This document shows, in pieces, positions 44,974 to 56,904 of a DNA stretch of 64,000 bases (position 1 is its first letter; each line of letters starts with the position of its first letter). The stretch is from Cloeon dipterum (lineage: Eukaryota; Arthropoda; Insecta; Ephemeroptera; Baetidae). The notes under the pieces are model-generated. The model did not search any database. It had not been told where the DNA came from and saw only the letters and a program-made list of their open reading frames with translations. The position numbers and the translations under genes were made by a program. The stretch is taken from NCBI RefSeq assembly GCF_949628265.1, contig NC_088786.1, positions 41,995,681-42,059,680 on the forward strand. The letters are read 5' to 3'.

Positions 44974-46552
44974 TTACGGTAAGGTAATGGGTCTCCTAAA
45001 AGGTCGTCTAATTATTGATAATTTTACATAACAACCTACAGAGCGAAGTTCACGAGCCAACTCTTGGAATTCTTCTTCATTGGAATTGTAATTGTATTCG
45101 ACATAATACCAAATCTCCATCTTAGTCAATTTGGTCAAAATCTTACGGTTCTTAATCTGGTTCAAAAGCAACTCTTTATCACCCAGATTTAATTTGGTGG
45201 GAATGCAGATAGAAATGTCTTCCAGAAGAGGTGCAGGAAAAATTCTGTCAAGTTGTACGGTGCCGTACCGTATTTGTCCAGCGCCTATCCTGTTAATAAA
45301 ATAGTTGAGTTGTTTTTGAATTATTTTGTTTCAAAATATACATCTTACGAGTTTGTCCATACTAAACTTTTCAACTGTCCAAAAGAAGCTATTGGAACTT
45401 CAAGACTCATAAAGGAATGGCGTAGCTCAATTTTTTCCAATGCGATGCAGTGTTCAAAGATATGTTGGAAAGTGATATTCAATTCTGGCCTTATGTATTG
45501 CAAGATAAGAGATTTCAGAGTTCCTCCTGCTCTGCGCAGGTAACGTAGCAAACGGTTTCTCTCACATTGGAAGTCAATTGTTTCCCAGGCGCAAATCTGA
45601 AACAATATTATTTTGAATAACTTAGAAATAGCTGGGAGTAAATATCTTACCAGCAGTTTCGTCATACCAAAAGGAATCTGGTAAAGAAATTCTTTCGAAA
45701 GAGAAGCTATTGCTTCTCGATGAGGTGTAACATCGTTTGTCTTCTTCAAAGTAATTATAATTTTTCTAGGAAATTTCCATTGATAATACTCTTGGTGGTC
45801 AAATTTGGAGACGAACGTCTCCAGAATGTTCTTCATGGAATTAGTTGGTTCTATGTCGACCAAAATATTTTGGGCGTCAAATGTCCTCAAGTTTCGGCTT
45901 TCTGTGCAGACACGCACAAAATCCGTAAATTTTATGTAAACTTCATTTATCCTGATTTGCATTAAATTTTCCATCTTCAAGAGCAGGTCAGTGGCAAGTG
46001 GCTGTAGCCGTATTTTTTTGTAATACCCCCGGCTCGTTTCTGTCCTTGGGTCATCAATCTCGAGCTCTTTCAAATTCGGAACAAATTCAACCAGGTATTG
46101 GAGGAACTAAAAGCACAAGAATTATTATTTATTAAGTTTCTGCAACAAGGCTCTATTTTTTACCTCTTCCATCGAAACGCAAGCTTCAGAGAAACCTCCA
46201 GATTTGCTCTCCAAGCGAAAAATGCTTGCAAAATCATTGGTTGAAAAACGTTGTGTCGTCTTGTGCTGGTCAAGGTGTGGAAGAGCAGCCCAAACTTGGT
46301 CTTCTCCAATTTCTTTTTTCCTTTCCATTGCTCTATCAAACAAAATTTTGCGCATTGGAGGAGCTGGAATTTAAAGTTAAATATAAACGAAAGCTCGAAT
46401 AATAAAAATGATTAAACAGTACCAATCTTCTTCGTAATGAGGTCTCTGTAGCCCCCAATATTTTTAACGATTGTGTTGATCGCCGACTCTTGCAGGGGTA
46501 AAAGAGCAGGGATGAACCTCAACACTTTGTTTTCTGAGTCGTTTTCATTCAT
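44974..46552 (-). CDS. Array family copy R7, intact by eye
   Basis: Starts MNENDSENKVLRFIPALLPL at 46552. Exon 3 (about 46363-46163) reads RKILFDRAMERKKEIGEDQV and WAALPHLDQHKTTQRFSTND. Exon 4 (46108 to about 45655) has LKELEIDDPRTETSRGYYKK and FDHQEYYQWKFPRKIIITLK. Exon 5 (about 45598-45348) has LLRYLRRAGGTLKSLILQYI and VPIASFGQLKSLVWTNS. Exon 6 stops at 44974 after RRPFRRPITLP. Exons 4 and 5 are among the more diverged in the array. This is the minus-strand copy nearest the divergence point. Confidence 0.72.
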
Positions 46553-47044
46553 CTGGAAAAATAAATGGGATTTAATTTTGGAAACCGAAAGCGTTTATAT
46601 AATTAAAAATTTCAACGAAATAAAATCAATTACTTTCTTATTCCCTAAATTCTCTCAATTTGGTAAATTCCATATGGACTCTTTAGTTTTGAAGATAAAT
46701 TATTCGGGAAATTTATAAATTAAAATAACAAATTTGATGGTTATATTTGATTTCAATTTGTTCTGTATGTTGATAGATAAATTTACTGTTCTGGTCTACC
46801 TTTGTCTTTTATTTAGTTCTAGAGTTATGTTTTTATGTATTATTTAACCAACAATGGAATAATTCTGTTAAAGTTTCGGAAAAGCTAAATATTTCAGCTT
46901 TCAAACGGCTAATCAAATGCGTGGTAAAAATTAATGAATATTTTTATTTATTTGGCTGATATTTGACGCCTCAGGAACCCGGCTACCCGTTTAAAGTAAT
47001 AAGCGAGGCTTCTTTTTGAACTTTATTTCTTACAATTCCTATCT

Positions 47045-47415
47045 GACCTTTAATTTGGTTGGAATCGAGAAATTTGAAAACAAAACAGTTCTCACGCGCA
47101 CGAACCTCCGATAGCAAGAAGGAGACGTAAACAAATCCCCTACTTACGTCTTGCTGGTGGCGCTGGCGAGCAAGGGAGCTAGGGATGCCAGCTGCATTTT
47201 CTTTGGAATAAAATAATTTTCCGGATGTTCTGTTCTAGAAACGGGAAAGCTACTGTCCAATTCGGAAAATTTAATCATTTTCAGCGGTTTTTGGGCAAAC
47301 AGGATCCTATCCTTATTGATTGTGAAACACCTTCGCGTTAATTCTCACATATGGCAACCCCAGCAGAAGATTGGAACAGCTGGAATGTTTCCATTTGATT
47401 ACCTGTTCGTAAGAG
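47045..47415 (-). promoter_or_regulatory. Promoter and leader exon of copy R7
   Basis: GTAAACA at 47127-47133 and GGTGGCGCTGGCGAGCAAGG at about 47156. The distal palindrome is changed to CACATATGG. The leader donor is weakened (AATTAAAG/GTCAGA). Confidence 0.5.
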
Positions 47416-47499
47416 CGGGTAAATTCAAAACCCGACTTCTCCAAATAAATGATTTGTGTTACTACAATCACTGCTACTGCAAATTCCTGGGTGATAGTC

Positions 47500-47960
47500 T
47501 TCAGAGCGCTAGGTTTGCAGCAGCTTTTGTTGATTTCCACAAAATTAAGCCACGCAGAAGTACGTGGTTCACGTGGTGTTTTTACACACCCGAATGCCGC
47601 CGAATCTATTTTCTTTTCGTCTCTGCAGCGGCGACTAAAACGTTTTCCCTCCCAATTTAATTTAAAAAGTCAACGCTCGTCACCTTTTTGCGTCCTTTGC
47701 GGGCGAAGAAGTGATTATTCTGTTAAGACTTGAATTTCCCCAAATAAAATATGAGTGCTATAAATGAGTTGTGTATTTATTTTCGAGTTTTCCCAAGAAA
47801 GTCAATTTTTTATTAATATTTTTTACGTAATTCTATTACTTGCTCTTTCCCCTCTGGCAGTGGCGGGACTCGAGTGAACGACTAAACTGAAACCCCATTT
47901 GGTAATCGCAGGGTTAGCCAGTGTCTTCTGGGCGACGCATTGCGGCCAATCGAAGCTAGA
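47500..47960. repeat. Spacer repeat type S2, copy 3
   Basis: Matches 20275-20710, including TTAAGCCACGCAGAAGTACG and GAATTTCCCCAAATAAAATA. It is the outermost recognisable piece of the minus-strand half of the array. Confidence 0.6.
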
Positions 47961-47989
47961 GTAGCAAAATAGCGAAAGCTCCCATCTGG

Positions 47990-49435
47990 ATCGACCGCGA
48001 GCTATAACAAGGCCTTATTCTTAGGATAAGGCGCCACTTCCGCGCCAGTGTCGTTGTAACACGGTGTTTTTTCTAAACTTAGTTTCACTGAAAATTAAAC
48101 CTCAAAGAAAAGCCGCGTTTCAACTCTGACGGGTGTTGTTTTAATTTATTTACTCTTGTAGCGATTCACACATATTTAACGTTACCTAAGATTGTACCGA
48201 TAGATGTCAATATAATAATTAATTAGCTGCAAGTCTCGTCTTCTTTCTTCTGTCAAGAGATGCTCTAAGGCGTCTTACATTGAGCGAAGACGAGCGGAGG
48301 TACGGACGTTTCGTGTCAACTGTTTATTTTAGGATCGCTCTGAGGATGAAACTCGTATGCCGGTCTCCGAATAAATTTACAGCCCCACCTGAGTTCAAGG
48401 CTCTTCAAACCTTTCTTCTTCCAGGACGTAGGCTGCATCTGGTAGGGCTAATGAGCACTCAAGAATCAGGCCGAGATGCAGTTGGTTTTCTCTTCCTCAA
48501 ATGAAGCTGGTGTTCCTTCCAGTTTCTTCGGACTTATTCTTGCGTAGCCTAAGCTGGTCGTACGTAAATAAGGACGGCTCGTCCCTGGGAGGACACCCCT
48601 CTAGCAAATTAAGAACTTCGCGGCTTGACTGTGTATATATATACCTATATGGTATAGATGACCTCTGCGCTGTTGCAGAATTTTTCATACAGAGTGTCCT
48701 TGTGGTCCCTTAGAAAGTGGCTGTTTTGCAGACCTTTCCTGAGTGGGAGCAGGAAAACTTTTGTCCATTTGGATTGCTGACACGCAGACATTGGAAAACC
48801 CACAGAGAACCTATGTCCAGATGACTGATTGGGCCTGATTGCTCAGAGTCTGCGGCCTCAGTTAGCACTTTCACTTTTCACGGTTGGACGCGGGCTGAGG
48901 AGACAGTCGTTTCGGCAGTCTCGAGAGACTGATTTCTTCCTCTCGGACGCCGACCTTCTCTCCTGCGCGTCCGAAATCTTTTGAACTTGATTGCGGTTAA
49001 TTAAATAACCAGAAGTTTAGCCTTGCTATTTTCAAAGATGCACTCATTGGTCACTTTTACTCATGAATGTCTTTTACCTTGTTCTCCAGTACACAGGGTC
49101 CTGTTGCCAGGGGCGGTCACCCTCTCTCGGTCTGGAGTTATTTATGCTGTTCATACAAACAATAACTAGATAATGTGCGCGTCGAATTTGGTTCTTTTTG
49201 TTATTCACAAGCAGTCTGTTTTGACTTTCCCTCTAAAAACATAAACAAGCGTCTCTGGATGAAAACTATATTTCATGGAGATGATTTTGGCTGACCCAGC
49301 GGTGTTTTTCATATCAATGGTTCAACTTAATAATTACCTTTTCATTCCATTATTAATTACGAAAATTTATTATTACACCTGCTACTAGAGCATCGGGATA
49401 TTAAGGGTATTTAAAGTAACATAAATTGTGTGTAG
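47990..49435. other. Unique DNA at the divergence point of the array
   Basis: This segment separates the minus-strand copies from the plus-strand copies and matches no other block in the window. Its composition is more balanced than the spacers, and short open frames occur (48280-48504 and overlapping ones), but I recognise no domain. It could be an old transposon or original single-copy DNA at the inversion joint. Confidence 0.35.
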
Positions 49436-49454
49436 GGAGAAGCAAGGATTTCAA

Positions 49455-49830
49455 ATTACCCGCTCTAACTCACAGGTAAACAAATGGAAACTTCCCAGCT
49501 GATCCCATCTTCTGCTGGGGTTGCCACATGTGAGAATTAACGCAAAGGTGTTTCAAAATCAATATGGATAGGATCCTGATGGGAATTAATAAGTGCCGAA
49601 TATAATTAAATTCCCCGGATTTGACAATAAAATGCCTGTTTCAAGCACAGAACACTCAGAGAATTAATATTTTAAGTAAAAACAGCTGGCATCCCTAGCT
49701 CCAATGCTCGCCAGCGCCAGCAAGCCGTAACTAGAGGATTTGTTTACATCTCCTTCTCGCATTCAGAGGCTCGTCCACTTGTACGCAGGTTTTCTTTCAA
49801 ACTTCTCGATTCCAAGAATATTTAAGGTGA
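49455..49830 (+). promoter_or_regulatory. Promoter and leader exon of copy F1
   Basis: CACATGTG at about 49525, the CTCGCCAGCGCCAGCAAGCC block at about 49708, TGTTTAC at 49741-49747, and leader donor ATTTAAG/GTGAGT at about 49827. Subtype of R2 and F3. Confidence 0.6.
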
Positions 49831-49919
49831 GTTATGAATACTCGTAGAAAAAATTACCTCAAAGAACCCTTGCTTAGTGCTTTAAATGGGTATCCGGGTT
49901 CCTGTGGCCTTAAATATCG

Positions 49920-50325
49920 GCCCGTTGGCTCGCATTGTTAAGGCACTCTCAGGAGTGTCAAAGCAATGGGAGGTATTTGAGCAGTTCGGAGATCTAATAC
50001 TGGCTACCCAATGTCAGAGATGGCAAAAAGTGGTTAGTTTAGTGACTCGAATTGCTCAAATTGCTCAACGGGCTGGGAGGCGCACCGGCGCCGACTCGCT
50101 ACTTGCTGCTTTGCACCTTTCCAACACGCGTGATTGGGCTTCACGGGACACGAATGCAGTCCTCGGTGCGGAGGCAAGTGGCCCTTCAGTGGGCTGGGTC
50201 CCTGTGCGGCCCGGTGCGCCCATGTTATCCGTTCGCGGTGTTATTGGGAACCGGGTTTCAGCATTCGTGCTAGTGCAGTGCGCGCCCTTCCCGGTCCTCG
50301 GACAGGGATAAAAAGAGCAAAAAAA
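49920..50325 (+). mobile_element. Truncated retroposon (type S3) in the first intron of F1
   Basis: Comparison with F3 shows the intron sequence CAAATATCGGCC/GATTAAATCAAAATATTC interrupted in F1 by about 400 GC-rich bases. The insert ends in the A-rich run GGGATAAAAAGAGCAAAAAA. Its 3' portion matches S3 at 20752 and 43775. It has one open frame (49886-50311) without a recognisable domain. It fits a 5'-truncated non-LTR element or SINE. Confidence 0.55.
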
Positions 50326-50699
50326 ATTAAATCAAAATATTCTCGACTTTTAAGCCACGTACACCGTTCGAAATTAGACATTTTTAGCCTTTTCGTGTCT
50401 TTTTCAATATGAAGGTTTGATATTCCATTAAAAACAACATATTCTAACGCTGAAAATAGGCAAACTGAGACCAAAACAATAAATATTTTGAGTATAAATA
50501 AAACAAAAAATATGTTTTTATAATTCTCAATTATCATTAACAATTTCATTTTAAAACTGAAGAGTTGTTATGAAATTCTCCAAATTTAAAGAAATGGGAT
50601 ATGTGGAAAAAATGATATAAATACGTATAACTTGCTTAATTATTTAATCACGCTCAATTTTCTAATCTAAATGCCATTTATTTTTCCAGATGGATCGTA

Positions 50700-52248
50700 A
50701 TGATGCAAAAATTAAAGTGTTGAGGTTCATCCCTTCTCTTCTTTCCCTTCAAGAGTCGACGATCAACATTATCGTCAAAAATATTGAAGGCTACAGCAGA
50801 GACCTCTTTAAGAAAAAAATTTGTACTGCAAAATCATCACATATTTGAACTTTATTTAATATTTAACTTATTCTAGCTCCTCCCATGCGCAAAATTGTGT
50901 TTGACCAAGCAATGGAAAGGAAAAAAGAAATTGGAGAAGAGCAAGTTTGGGCTGCTCTTCCATACCTTGACCAGCACAAGACGACTGAACGCTTTTCAAC
51001 CAAGGATTTTGCTAGCTTTTTCCGCTTGCAGAGAAAATCTACAGGTGTTTTTGAGGCTTGCGTTTCAATGGAAGAGGTAAAAATAGAGCCGTGTTGTAGA
51101 AACATAATTAATAATAATTATTTTGGTTTTAGTTCCTACAATACCTGGTTGAATTTGTTCCGAACTTGAAAGAGCTCGAGATTGAGGACCCAACGATGAC
51201 ATACCCATGCTCCGAAGTGATGATGTTTAAAAAAATACGGCTACAGCCACTTGCCACTGACCTGCTCTTGAAGATGGAAAACTTAACTCAAGTCAGCTTT
51301 AACGGAGTTTTCATCAAATTTACGGAATTTGTGCGAGTCTGCAGAGAAAGCCGTAACATGCAGTCAATTCAAGCAAATAATATTCAGGTCGACATGGAAC
51401 CAACTAATTCCATGAAGAACATTCTTGAGACGCTTGACCAATTTGATCACCAAGAGTATGATGGAGAGCAATATCCTAAAAAAATTGGAATAACTTTGAA
51501 GAGGACAAACGACGTAACACCTCATCGAAAAGCAAAGGTCACTCTATTGAATGACTTCTTTGACCTGATCCCGATTGGTTTGATGGAACTGAAGGTAATA
51601 TATTTTATGCCCTGATGTTGTGCAGATTATCATTAAAATGTTAAATTATAACACAGATATCCGCCTGTAAAACAATTGACACTCAAAGCGAAAGAAACCG
51701 TTTGCTGCGCAACCTGCGCAGAGTAGGAGGAACTTTGAAAACTCTTATCTTCAAATACTTAACGCCAGAATTGAATATTACGCTGAATGATATCTTTGAA
51801 CACTGCCGTGAGCTGGAAACTCTTGAATTAAGCACGTTCTTCTTGAGTCTTGAAGGTCCTTTAGCTTCTTTTGGTCATTTGAAAAGCTTTACCTGGACAA
51901 ACCCGTAATATATATATTTTTAAACTAAAAATTGTAAATGTAACCCGATTATTAATTTACAGGTTCCGCAGACAAGCAGCACGTTATGGCAACGTAGAAC
52001 TTCACAGAATTTTGTCTGCACCTCTTCTGGAAAAAATTTATATCACCTCTTACTACATATTAGATCTTGGTGACATAGGGTCACTTCTCAACAGGATTAG
52101 AAATCGAGAGATTTTGACCAAATTGACTAACATGGAGATTTGTTATTACGTTGATCGTCGCTTCCCACATTCGAATGAATTCCACGTGTTGGCTCGTGAA
52201 CTGCGCTCTGTAGGATGTCATGTAAATGTATCTGTTACTAGAGGATAG
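50700..52248 (+). CDS. Array family copy F1, intact by eye
   Basis: Exon 2 from 50700 (MDRNDAKIKVLRFIPSLLSL). Exon 3 (about 50878-51079) reads RKIVFDQAMERKKEIGEEQV and ends SVSMEE. Exon 4 (about 51133-51595) has LKELEIEDPTMTYPCSEVMM and TNSMKNILETLDQFDHQEYD, two residues shorter than other copies. Exon 5 (about 51660-51908) has LLRNLRRVGGTLKTLIFKYL. Exon 6 (51962-52248) has FRRQAARYGNVELHRILSAP and ends VSVTRG. Closest to R2, consistent with inverted duplication. Function unknown. Confidence 0.75.
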
Positions 52249-52649
52249 TATTAAACAGACTCTGAACCTTACCGTAAATAGAATAATAGGCTATGCTTGT
52301 GTAGGTTGTACACAGACAATTTCGATTTGATTTAGTTAAAATTCTAATATTAGGATAATGCGAATGACAATGTTTGTTATTAAGAATAAAATTGAAAAAA
52401 ATAATTAGAATTGTTTAGTTAAAAATGTATTTAAATCAAAGAAAAATTCGCAATTTCAATTTATTATACGGAAAATTCATATTTGAAATAAATTTCTACC
52501 TTTTTTCTATGAAAATAAATTGATATAGTGACTGGCGTGTCATCTAAAAAGCATATTTGTAGTGAAGTCAGTGAAATAATGATCGAGTGTAGGGTAGCAC
52601 TAAATTTAAGTTTCTTAGTCCAATAATCCCCTTCGTCCTCCTAACGCTC

Positions 52650-52860
52650 AAGAACTCGGAACTGCGAAAGAAGTTGTTGGCCGAAGAGGACGACAAATCA
52701 AGTACGTGGCAAACCTTTTTCAGCTCAAGAAAAAGCGAAAGCTTGTGACAAAATTTTGTTCAAGCCGGCAGCAAAAGTAGTTTTGAAGGTCGGACCTTTC
52801 AGGAAGAATAACAAATGGATGAAGAACTACAAGAGAAACACTGCCAACGATGAGAAGTAA
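52650..52860 (+). pseudogene. Decayed copy of the unidentified spacer gene, copy 4
   Basis: Plus-strand NSELRKKLLAEEDDKSSTWQ and, in another frame, LFKPAAKVVLKVGPFRKNNK, then a stop. Only the 3' part remains, as in copy 1 at 21840-22165, of which it is the inverted counterpart. Confidence 0.45.
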
Positions 52861-53439
52861 AAAATAAATTACACTTCCAGTGAATTTAAAAAAATACTTT
52901 TTGTGCAGATTTTTGGGTTGTGGGGACAAACTGCCCCGCTATCAGGTCCATTTAACGTTTATTTATTGCAGCATGATTGCGACGGAGAAATGTTTTTTAC
53001 TCTACGGTCCGCAAGGACCGAGTTGTTATGGAATATTTTATTTGGAAAAAGTATTTTCTGTGTGACGGATTCTTGACGTGACGAGCCCCTGCTGCTGAGT
53101 TCCAGATGATTTCTTAAAATCTTTTTCTGGCCAAGTGCTGCCATCTTGTCAATTTCTCCTTCATTAGTGGCTTTCAATTATTTACGTGAAATTCTAAGTT
53201 ACATTATTGGAGATTATTCATACCAGAACTAATTTTGTGCGAATTAATTTAAAATATTTGATTATCAAATTTACTATTGCAACGCAGTAAACTGGTCTAG
53301 AGTTTCGGTTTTATTGTAATGTTACGCCGGTCGGCACTCCTATAGTGCTGTAAGCCGGAAACCAACCAAATCCATCTCAGATGGGGGAAGGGTTGCAACC
53401 TCGGCGTCCAAAACTCTGTCTGAAACTCTGTCTGAGGAA

Positions 53440-53830
53440 AATACAAACTACTCATAATTATTTGCACTTGGGGTTTATTAAAATTCGTCCTACTTCCTAT
53501 AAGTCTCGTAAAAATTGCCTGCTTCCTCACCCTTCGAGGGCACAGAGTGGGAAGTTTAAACAAAGATCAAGAGAAGTGACAAAGGTGCGTTGCCTTCAGG
53601 ATGATATTAAGTGAAAAAAAAAGAAAAATTGTTTCCTCTCAGCAACAGCATGGACTAAATTTTTTATCTCTTTTATTTTCTTCTTTGTGAAAAGGCATTT
53701 TTTGTATGTGAGACAGTCACCAAAGAAATTTCAGTGGCATTTTTTACAGTAAATTGAATTGTGTAAAGAGACAAGATGGGTTTTGAATTTACCCGCTCTA
53801 AAACTCACAGGTAAACAAATGGAAACTTCC
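53440..53830 (+). repeat. Inverted counterpart of the 24905-25320 spacer
   Basis: See 24905-25320. It leads into the F2 promoter exactly as the other copy leads into the R2 promoter. Confidence 0.65.
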
Positions 53831-54165
53831 CAGCTGATCCCATCTTCTGCTGGGGTTGCCACATGTGAGAATTAACGCAAAGGTGTTTCAAAATCAATAA
53901 GGTTAGGGTCGAGTTGGGCCCGATAACCCGCTCAAAATGATTTAATTCTACGAATTGCACAGTAAATTACTCGTTTCTAGAACAGAACACAAAGTAAATT
54001 GTTATTCCAAAGTAAATGCAGCTGGCATCCCTACCTCCCATGCTCGCCAGCGCCACCAAGCCGTAACTAGAGTATTTGTTTACACGTCGCTCTCGCTACC
54101 AGAGGTTCGTGCGCGTGAGAACTGTTTTATTTCAAATTTTTTCGATTCCAACCAAATTTAAGGTG
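53830..54165 (+). promoter_or_regulatory. Promoter and leader exon of copy F2
   Basis: CACATGTG at about 53860, CTCGCCAGCGCCACCAAGCC at about 54043, TGTTTAC at 54077-54083, and leader donor AAATTTAAG/GTGAGT at about 54160. A frame (53955-54161) matches the R4 and R6 leader frames and ends at the leader donor. Confidence 0.6.
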
Positions 54166-54654
54166 AGTTAGGTATTTTAAGAAATAAAATTAGCTCAAAG
54201 AAGCCTCGTCAATTAATTTAAAAGGTTTATCAGGGTCCCCGAGGCGTCAAATATCAGCCAAATAAATAAAAATATTCATTAATTTTTTACCACGCGTTCG
54301 ATAAGACGTTTGAAGGCTGAAATATTTAGTTTTTCCGAAACTTTAACAGAATTATTCCATTTGTTAGTTAAAAATTACATAAAAAAATAATTCTAGAACT
54401 AAATAAAAGACAAAGGTAGACCTGAACAGTAAATTTATCTATCAACAGACAGAACAAATTAAAAATAAAGCTAACCATCAAATTTGTTATTTTAATTTAT
54501 AAATTACTCCAAATACTTTATCTTCGAAACTAAAGAGTCCTAATGGAATTTACCAAATTTATGGAATAAGAAACTAATTGATTTTATTTCGTTGAATTTT
54601 TCAATTATATAAACGCTATCGGTTTCCAAAGTTGAATCCCATTTATTTTTCCAG

Positions 54655-56287
54655 ATGAATGAAAACGACTCAGAAAACAAAGTGTTGAGGTTCATCCCTG
54701 CTCTTTTACCCCTGCAAGAATCGGCGATCAACACAATCGTTAAAAATATTGGAGGCTACAGAGACCTCATTACCAAGAAGATTGGTATTGTTTAATCATT
54801 TTTATTATCTCAGCTTTCGTTTATATTTAACAAATTCTAGCTCCTCCCATGCGCAAAATTTTGTTCGCCAAAGCAATGGAAAGGAAAAAACAAGTTGGTG
54901 TAGAGCAAGTTTGGGCTGCTCTTCCATACCTTGACCAGCACAAGACGACTGAACGCTTTTCAACCAAGGATTTTGCTAGCTTTTTCCGCTTGGAGTACGA
55001 ATCTGGAGGTTTTACTGAAGCTTCCGTTTCAATGGAAGAGGTAAAAATAGAGCCGTGTTGTCGAAACATAATTAATAATAATTATTTTGCTTAGTTCCTC
55101 CGATACCTGGTCGAATTTGCTCCAAACGTGCAAAAGCTCGAGATTCAGGACCCAAGGGCGGCATATTCATGCTACGAAGGGACGATGTTAAAAAATATAC
55201 GGCTACAGCCAGCTGCCACTGACCTTCTCTTGAAGATGGAAAAGTTAACGGAAGTCCGCATTTTCGGAGTTTTCATCAAATTTACGGAATTTGTGCGTGT
55301 CTGCAGAGAAAGCCTTAACTTGCAGTCAATTGAAGCAAATAATATTGTGGTCGAAATGGAACCAACTAATTCCATAAGGAACATTCTGGAGACCTTCGCC
55401 TCGAAATTTGACTACCGAATGTACAGTGGACAGTATTTTCCAATATTTTTTGCAATATTTTTGAGGAAGACAATCGATGCTACACCTCATCGAGAAGCAA
55501 CGGTATCTCTTTTCAATGACTTCTTTGACCTGATCCCGATTGGTTTGACGGAACTGACGGTAATATATTTTATGCCCTGATGTTGTGCAGATAATCATTT
55601 TAATTAAAATACAGATTTCCCCCTGTAAAACAATTGACACTCAAAGCGAAAGAAACCGTTTGCTGCGCAACCTGCGCAGAGTAGGAGGAACTCTGAAAAC
55701 TCTAATCATCAAAGACTTAGAGCCAGAGTTGAAGATAACGTTGAAACATATCTTTGAACACTGCCATGATTTGGAAACTCTTCAAATACGCGACTCTTAT
55801 GTGAGTCTTGATGATCCGATTGCTTCTTTTGGTCAATTGAAAAGCTTCACCTGGACAGAACAGTAAAATTAATGTTTTGAATCTAAATTTTAAAACTCAC
55901 TCGATTATTAATTACAGGATTGGTGGAGAAGTTGAACGGTACAGCACCTTACATCTTGACAGAATCTTTTCTGCGCCTCATCTGCAAGACATTTACATCG
56001 ACACTAACCTCATATTAGATATGGGTGACAAAGAGTCACTTTTGGACCGGATTAGAAATCGTAGGATTTTGACCAAACTGAATAATATGGAGATTTGTTC
56101 TTACGTTCCTCGCGATTATCCACGATTCAAGGAAGAAGAATTAAACGAGTTGGCTGATGGACTCCGCTCTTTAGGTTGCAATGTACATGTAACAATCGTT
56201 AGACCCCGATCATTGTTCAGACACCCCACCATACTATTTGGTAATCATACTTTGGAAAAACCGCAATTTTATTTTGATTTTGTTTAA
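54655..56287 (+). CDS. Array family copy F2, best-defined member
   Basis: Exons 54655-54784, 54841-55040, 55095-55559, 55615-55862 and 55918-56287 total 1413 nt and encode 470 residues in one frame. Residues 1-45 (MNENDSENKVLRFIPALLPL..) form a helical-looking region. Residues 45-110 hold the most conserved block (MRKILFAKAMERKK, WAALPYLDQHKTTERFSTKD). Residues 110-265 contain FVRVCRES and PHREATVSLFNDFFDLIP. Residues 265-345 have LRR-like text (LLRNLRRVGGTLKTL, HDLETLQIRDSYVSLDDPIA). The last exon has RIFSAPHLQDIYI and LLDRIRNRRILTKLNNMEI. There is no signal peptide or membrane helix. An F-box- or adaptor-like LRR role is possible but not shown. The C-terminus is longer than in other copies (to PQFYFDFV). 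Confidence 0.8.
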
Positions 56288-56519
56288 AATTCTATTATTA
56301 GGATAAAACGAATGGTAATGTTCATTACGAAGAATGAAATTGACATGAAAGTTTTGTAAAACTTATTAATTCAAAGAGATACTCAATTTCAATATATTAA
56401 ATTGGAAAAATAAAGAACATTTTCTTTCTTTAATTTAAAAAAACATTTAAAGAAGTTAAACGTTCTGCAGACCAATCATTGAGGGTATCAGCTTGCATAG
56501 AACCTCTCCGCTGATTCAA

Positions 56520-56870
56520 ATTTATAATTCTGTGGGTTGGTGCGGGTGAAACAAAGTCCACCCGTGCAGGGCTCTAGTGTTGCTCCCGGCAAAGATTCAC
56601 CCAGAAGCCGAGCACTGGCTTACCCTGATTTCCATAGGGCTTTCAAGTTTAGACGTGCACTCGAATCACCGCCACTGCCAGAAGGGCAAGTGCAAGGGAC
56701 GGGATTACGTTGCGGCCGCATATTCGGGTTTGAAAGCTCGCCACGCCACACCCCGTACTTCTGCGTGACTCAATTTTGTGGAAATACACGAAAGCTACAG
56801 CAAATATAGCGCCCTAGAGAAAGTCACCAAGGAATTTGCGGAACCAGTGGTTTTAGTAACAAAAATTGTT
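56520..56870 (+). repeat. Spacer repeat type S1, copy 4 (inverted)
   Basis: Inverse of 33240-33600. The recurring frame here is 56537-56809, 90 residues, with ALESPPLPEGQVQGTGLRCG. It stands upstream of F3. Confidence 0.6.
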
Positions 56871-56904
56871 TATATGAGGAGGAAAAAGTTTTGAATTCTC
56901 CCGC

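Noticed and set aside
48280..48713. Overlapping frames at the divergence point
   Set aside because: Short, mutually overlapping and without recognisable motifs; I could not support a gene or a transposon class.
54827..55069. Antisense frames over exon 3 of the array genes (also 23688, 50863 and 38913)
   Set aside because: Antisense shadows of the strongly conserved exon 3; splice sites and codon conservation support the sense strand.
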